DNA from: Solirubrobacterales bacterium | GTDB lineage: Bacteria > Actinomycetota > Thermoleophilia > Solirubrobacterales > Solirubrobacteraceae | Length of the DNA: 32,522 nucleotides | NCBI GenBank assembly: GCA_019239445.1 | Contig: JAFAZV010000068.1 | Span: 1-32,522 of the forward strand | Reading direction: 5' to 3' | Translations under genes and position numbers: made by a program | Shown: piece after piece, positions 30,865-32,522 of the stretch | How the letters are laid out: each line of letters starts with the position of its first letter | How positions within the stretch are numbered: position 1 is the first letter of the stretch | The notes under the pieces: model-generated | What the model was told of the DNA's origin: nothing | Database searches by the model: none | The model's input: only the letters and a program-made list of their open reading frames with translations

Positions 30865-32522
30865 ATGCTGGATCCGCGGATCTACCGGACGGGCTTCGTC
30901 GCGGTCGCACTGGCCGTGATCGTCTTCGCTTTCTCGCTGCAGGATCAGCAAGGTCCGCTTGCGCCCACGCTGGCGCCGGATGCGTTCAACGGGCAGAACG
31001 TCGAGGCGCTGATGAACGCCTGGGCAGGGGCGTACCCCGAGCGACGCCCGGGCTCGGAGGCAGACGACGCGCTGGCGGGCGAGATCGCCCGGCGGCTGCG
31101 CCGGATCCAGGCCGGATACGCGGTCTCCACCTCGGTGTTCAAGGCGCGCAGTGCGGACGGTGTCCGCCCGCTCGAGACGGTGACTGCCGTACGGGCCGGC
31201 GAGTTGCCCGGAAGCATCGTCGTGGTCGCTCACCGGGATTCGTTGAGCGCTCCGGCCACGGCCGACCTATCGGGTTCTGCGGTCCTGATCGAGCTGGCCC
31301 GCGTGCTCGCCGGCCAGACGCAGCAGCGAACCATCGTGCTCGCCTCGACCAGCGGCTCAGCCGGCGCCGCCGGCGCGCTGCAGCTGGCTCAGACGCTCCC
31401 TGCTCCCGTCGACGCCGTGATCGCGGTTGGAGATTTGGCCGGTGCGCGGGTGCATCAGCCGGTGGTCGTCCCCTGGTCGGACGGCAACACGCTGTCGCCG
31501 CCGCTGCTGCGCAGCACCGCCGCCTCGGTCACCGCGGCTCAAGCGGCACTCCGCGTCGAGATGCCGTCCTTGGGCTCGCAATTCGCCCACCTCGCATTTC
31601 CGTTCACGCTGTCCGAGCAAGGCCCGTTCGGCGCCCGCCGCATTCCCGCGGTCGCGGTCTCGGCGTCAGGCGACGCTGCCCCGGCCGCCGATGAGCCGAC
31701 CAGCCCGGACCAGATCCGCGGGCTCGGCCGCAGCGTCCTCGCGACGATGAACGCGCTCGACACCGGACCGATGATCCCGCGAGCGTCGGCCTACCTCGTG
31801 CTCGCCGGCAAGATCATCCCGACGTGGGCGATCAGGCTGCTCGTGCTGGCCTTGATGCTGCCCGTGCTGGCCGCGGCGGTCGACGGAGCGGCTCGCGCGC
31901 ACCGGCGGGGCTACCCGATGGCGAGGTCGGTGATGTGGGTGTTGACCGCCGCGGTGCCGTTCGCACTCGCGGCGCTAACCGCCGTGGGCCTGCGTGTGCT
32001 CGGAGTACTCGACGCTGTGCCACCCGAGCCGGTCGGGCGCGGCGCGGTCCCAATGCATGGCGCCGGCGCGGCGGCGCTGGGGATCATCGCGGCGGTGATC
32101 GTCATCGGCTTCTTCGTCGCCCGGCCAGTGGTGATCCATCTCGCCGGTGCCCGGCGCGTGCTCGGCAAGCGGCCCGGTGAATGGCAGGGCGCCGGCGCGG
32201 CAACCCTGCTCGTGCTGTGCGCGACGGCCATCGCGATCTGGGCCACCAATCCCTTCGCCGCGGCGCTGACGCTGCCGGCGCTGCACCTGTGGATGTGGAT
32301 CCTCGACGCCAAGATCCGGCTCCACCGGGTGACCACACTCGCACTCGTGCTCGCCGGCCTGGCGGCGCCGGCGCTGGTGATCATCTTCTACGCGCATGCG
32401 CTTGCGCTCGGACCGGTCGAATTGCTGTGGAACGTTCTGCTGTTGATCGCCGGCGGACACGTTGCGCCGGCTGTCGTTCTCGAGTACAGCGTGCTGCTCG
32501 GCTGCCTGGCCAGCTTGCTGGC
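30865..32522 (+). CDS. Membrane protein with a degenerate M28-peptidase-like domain (3' end outside the window)
   Basis: Opens at ATG 30865 (or GTG 30847) and stays open to the right edge, 552 codons. TM1 is at about 10-24. An extracytoplasmic domain at about 40-300 follows the M28 aminopeptidase plan: SIVVVAHRDSLSAPATADLSGSAVLIELARVLAG then RTIVLASTSGSAGAAGAL. H123, D125 and D134 are at zinc-ligand-like places, but the catalytic Glu pair that normally ends the TDGEE-type motif is replaced by Ser-Ala (165-166). Peptidase activity is therefore doubtful. From about residue 310 at least six further membrane segments follow. The function is unknown; the domain may bind peptides or act as a scaffold. 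Confidence 0.75.
   Translation, partial: MLDPRIYRTGFVAVALAVIVFAFSLQDQQGPLAPTLAPDAFNGQNVEALMNAWAGAYPERRPGSEADDALAGEIARRLRRIQAGYAVSTSVFKARSADGVRPLETVTAVRAGELPGSIVVVAHRDSLSAPATADLSGSAVLIELARVLAGQTQQRTIVLASTSGSAGAAGALQLAQTLPAPVDAVIAVGDLAGARVHQPVVVPWSDGNTLSPPLLRSTAASVTAAQAALRVEMPSLGSQFAHLAFPFTLSEQGPFGARRIPAVAVSASGDAAPAADEPTSPDQIRGLGRSVLATMNALDTGPMIPRASAYLVLAGKIIPTWAIRLLVLALMLPVLAAAVDGAARAHRRGYPMARSVMWVLTAAVPFALAALTAVGLRVLGVLDAVPPEPVGRGAVPMHGAGAAALGIIAAVIVIGFFVARPVVIHLAGARRVLGKRPGEWQGAGAATLLVLCATAIAIWATNPFAAALTLPALHLWMWILDAKIRLHRVTTLALVLAGLAAPALVIIFYAHALALGPVELLWNVLLLIAGGHVAPAVVLEYSVLLGCLASLL

Overview
The window is a GC-rich chromosomal segment, gap-poor and with two-way coding, that reads as an actinobacterium. 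The gene set points to the class Thermoleophilia (Solirubrobacterales-like), by inference only: paired SigB/SigF-type sigma factors with a partner-switching module, TreT next to an OtsA-type synthase, bacterial Ku, topoisomerase IB, many GTG starts, and the order rpsF-ssb-rpsR-rplI-dnaB-loader-purA. I see no phage, IS element, tRNA, rRNA or CRISPR array.

Region 1 (1-4.2 kb) holds stress and redox genes: the N-terminal part of Ku (minus), a tandem-duplicated DUF892 ferritin-like protein translationally coupled to a zinc alcohol dehydrogenase, an SDR epimerase (minus) and a 77-residue helical protein.

Region 2 (4.1-7.3 kb) is a compact cassette: a HemK-like methyltransferase (minus), a GCS2-type carboxylate-amine ligase, a heme-oxygenase-like diiron oxidase whose seven putative metal ligands are all present, and a CDGSH iron-sulfur protein overlapping it tail to tail. 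It is the best candidate for an undescribed system here.

Region 3 (7.3-12.3 kb) is a general-stress control locus: sigma factor 1, an anti-sigma ATPase with a second, degenerate GHKL-like half, a STAS antagonist, a 3-hydroxyisobutyrate dehydrogenase-like enzyme, two small stress-type proteins and sigma factor 2. Six to seven promoters of the form GTTT-N14-17-GGGTA lie in front of ku, the SDR gene, sigma 1, the anti-sigma gene, the dehydrogenase and the two small genes. They suggest a local, autoregulated regulon. Four of them sit only 10-12 nt before the start codon, which implies near-leaderless mRNAs.

Region 4 (12.5-18.2 kb) has topoisomerase IB (minus), then a plus-strand run of peptidase T, class IV aminotransferase, UDP-GlcNAc 2-epimerase, a left-handed beta-helix acetyltransferase and a small cupin. 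Region 5 (18.2-23.9 kb, minus) is the ribosome and replication operon rpsF-ssb-rpsR-rplI-dnaB-helicase loader-purA, with a 38-bp tandem repeat between rplI and dnaB and twin hairpins at its end.

Region 6 (24.0-32.5 kb) has a YdeI-family gene, a minus-strand group IMPase-TreT-OtsA (compatible-solute synthesis), a cupin gene remnant, an OmpR-type response regulator with its HAMP histidine kinase, and a membrane protein with a degenerate M28 peptidase domain that runs off the right edge.
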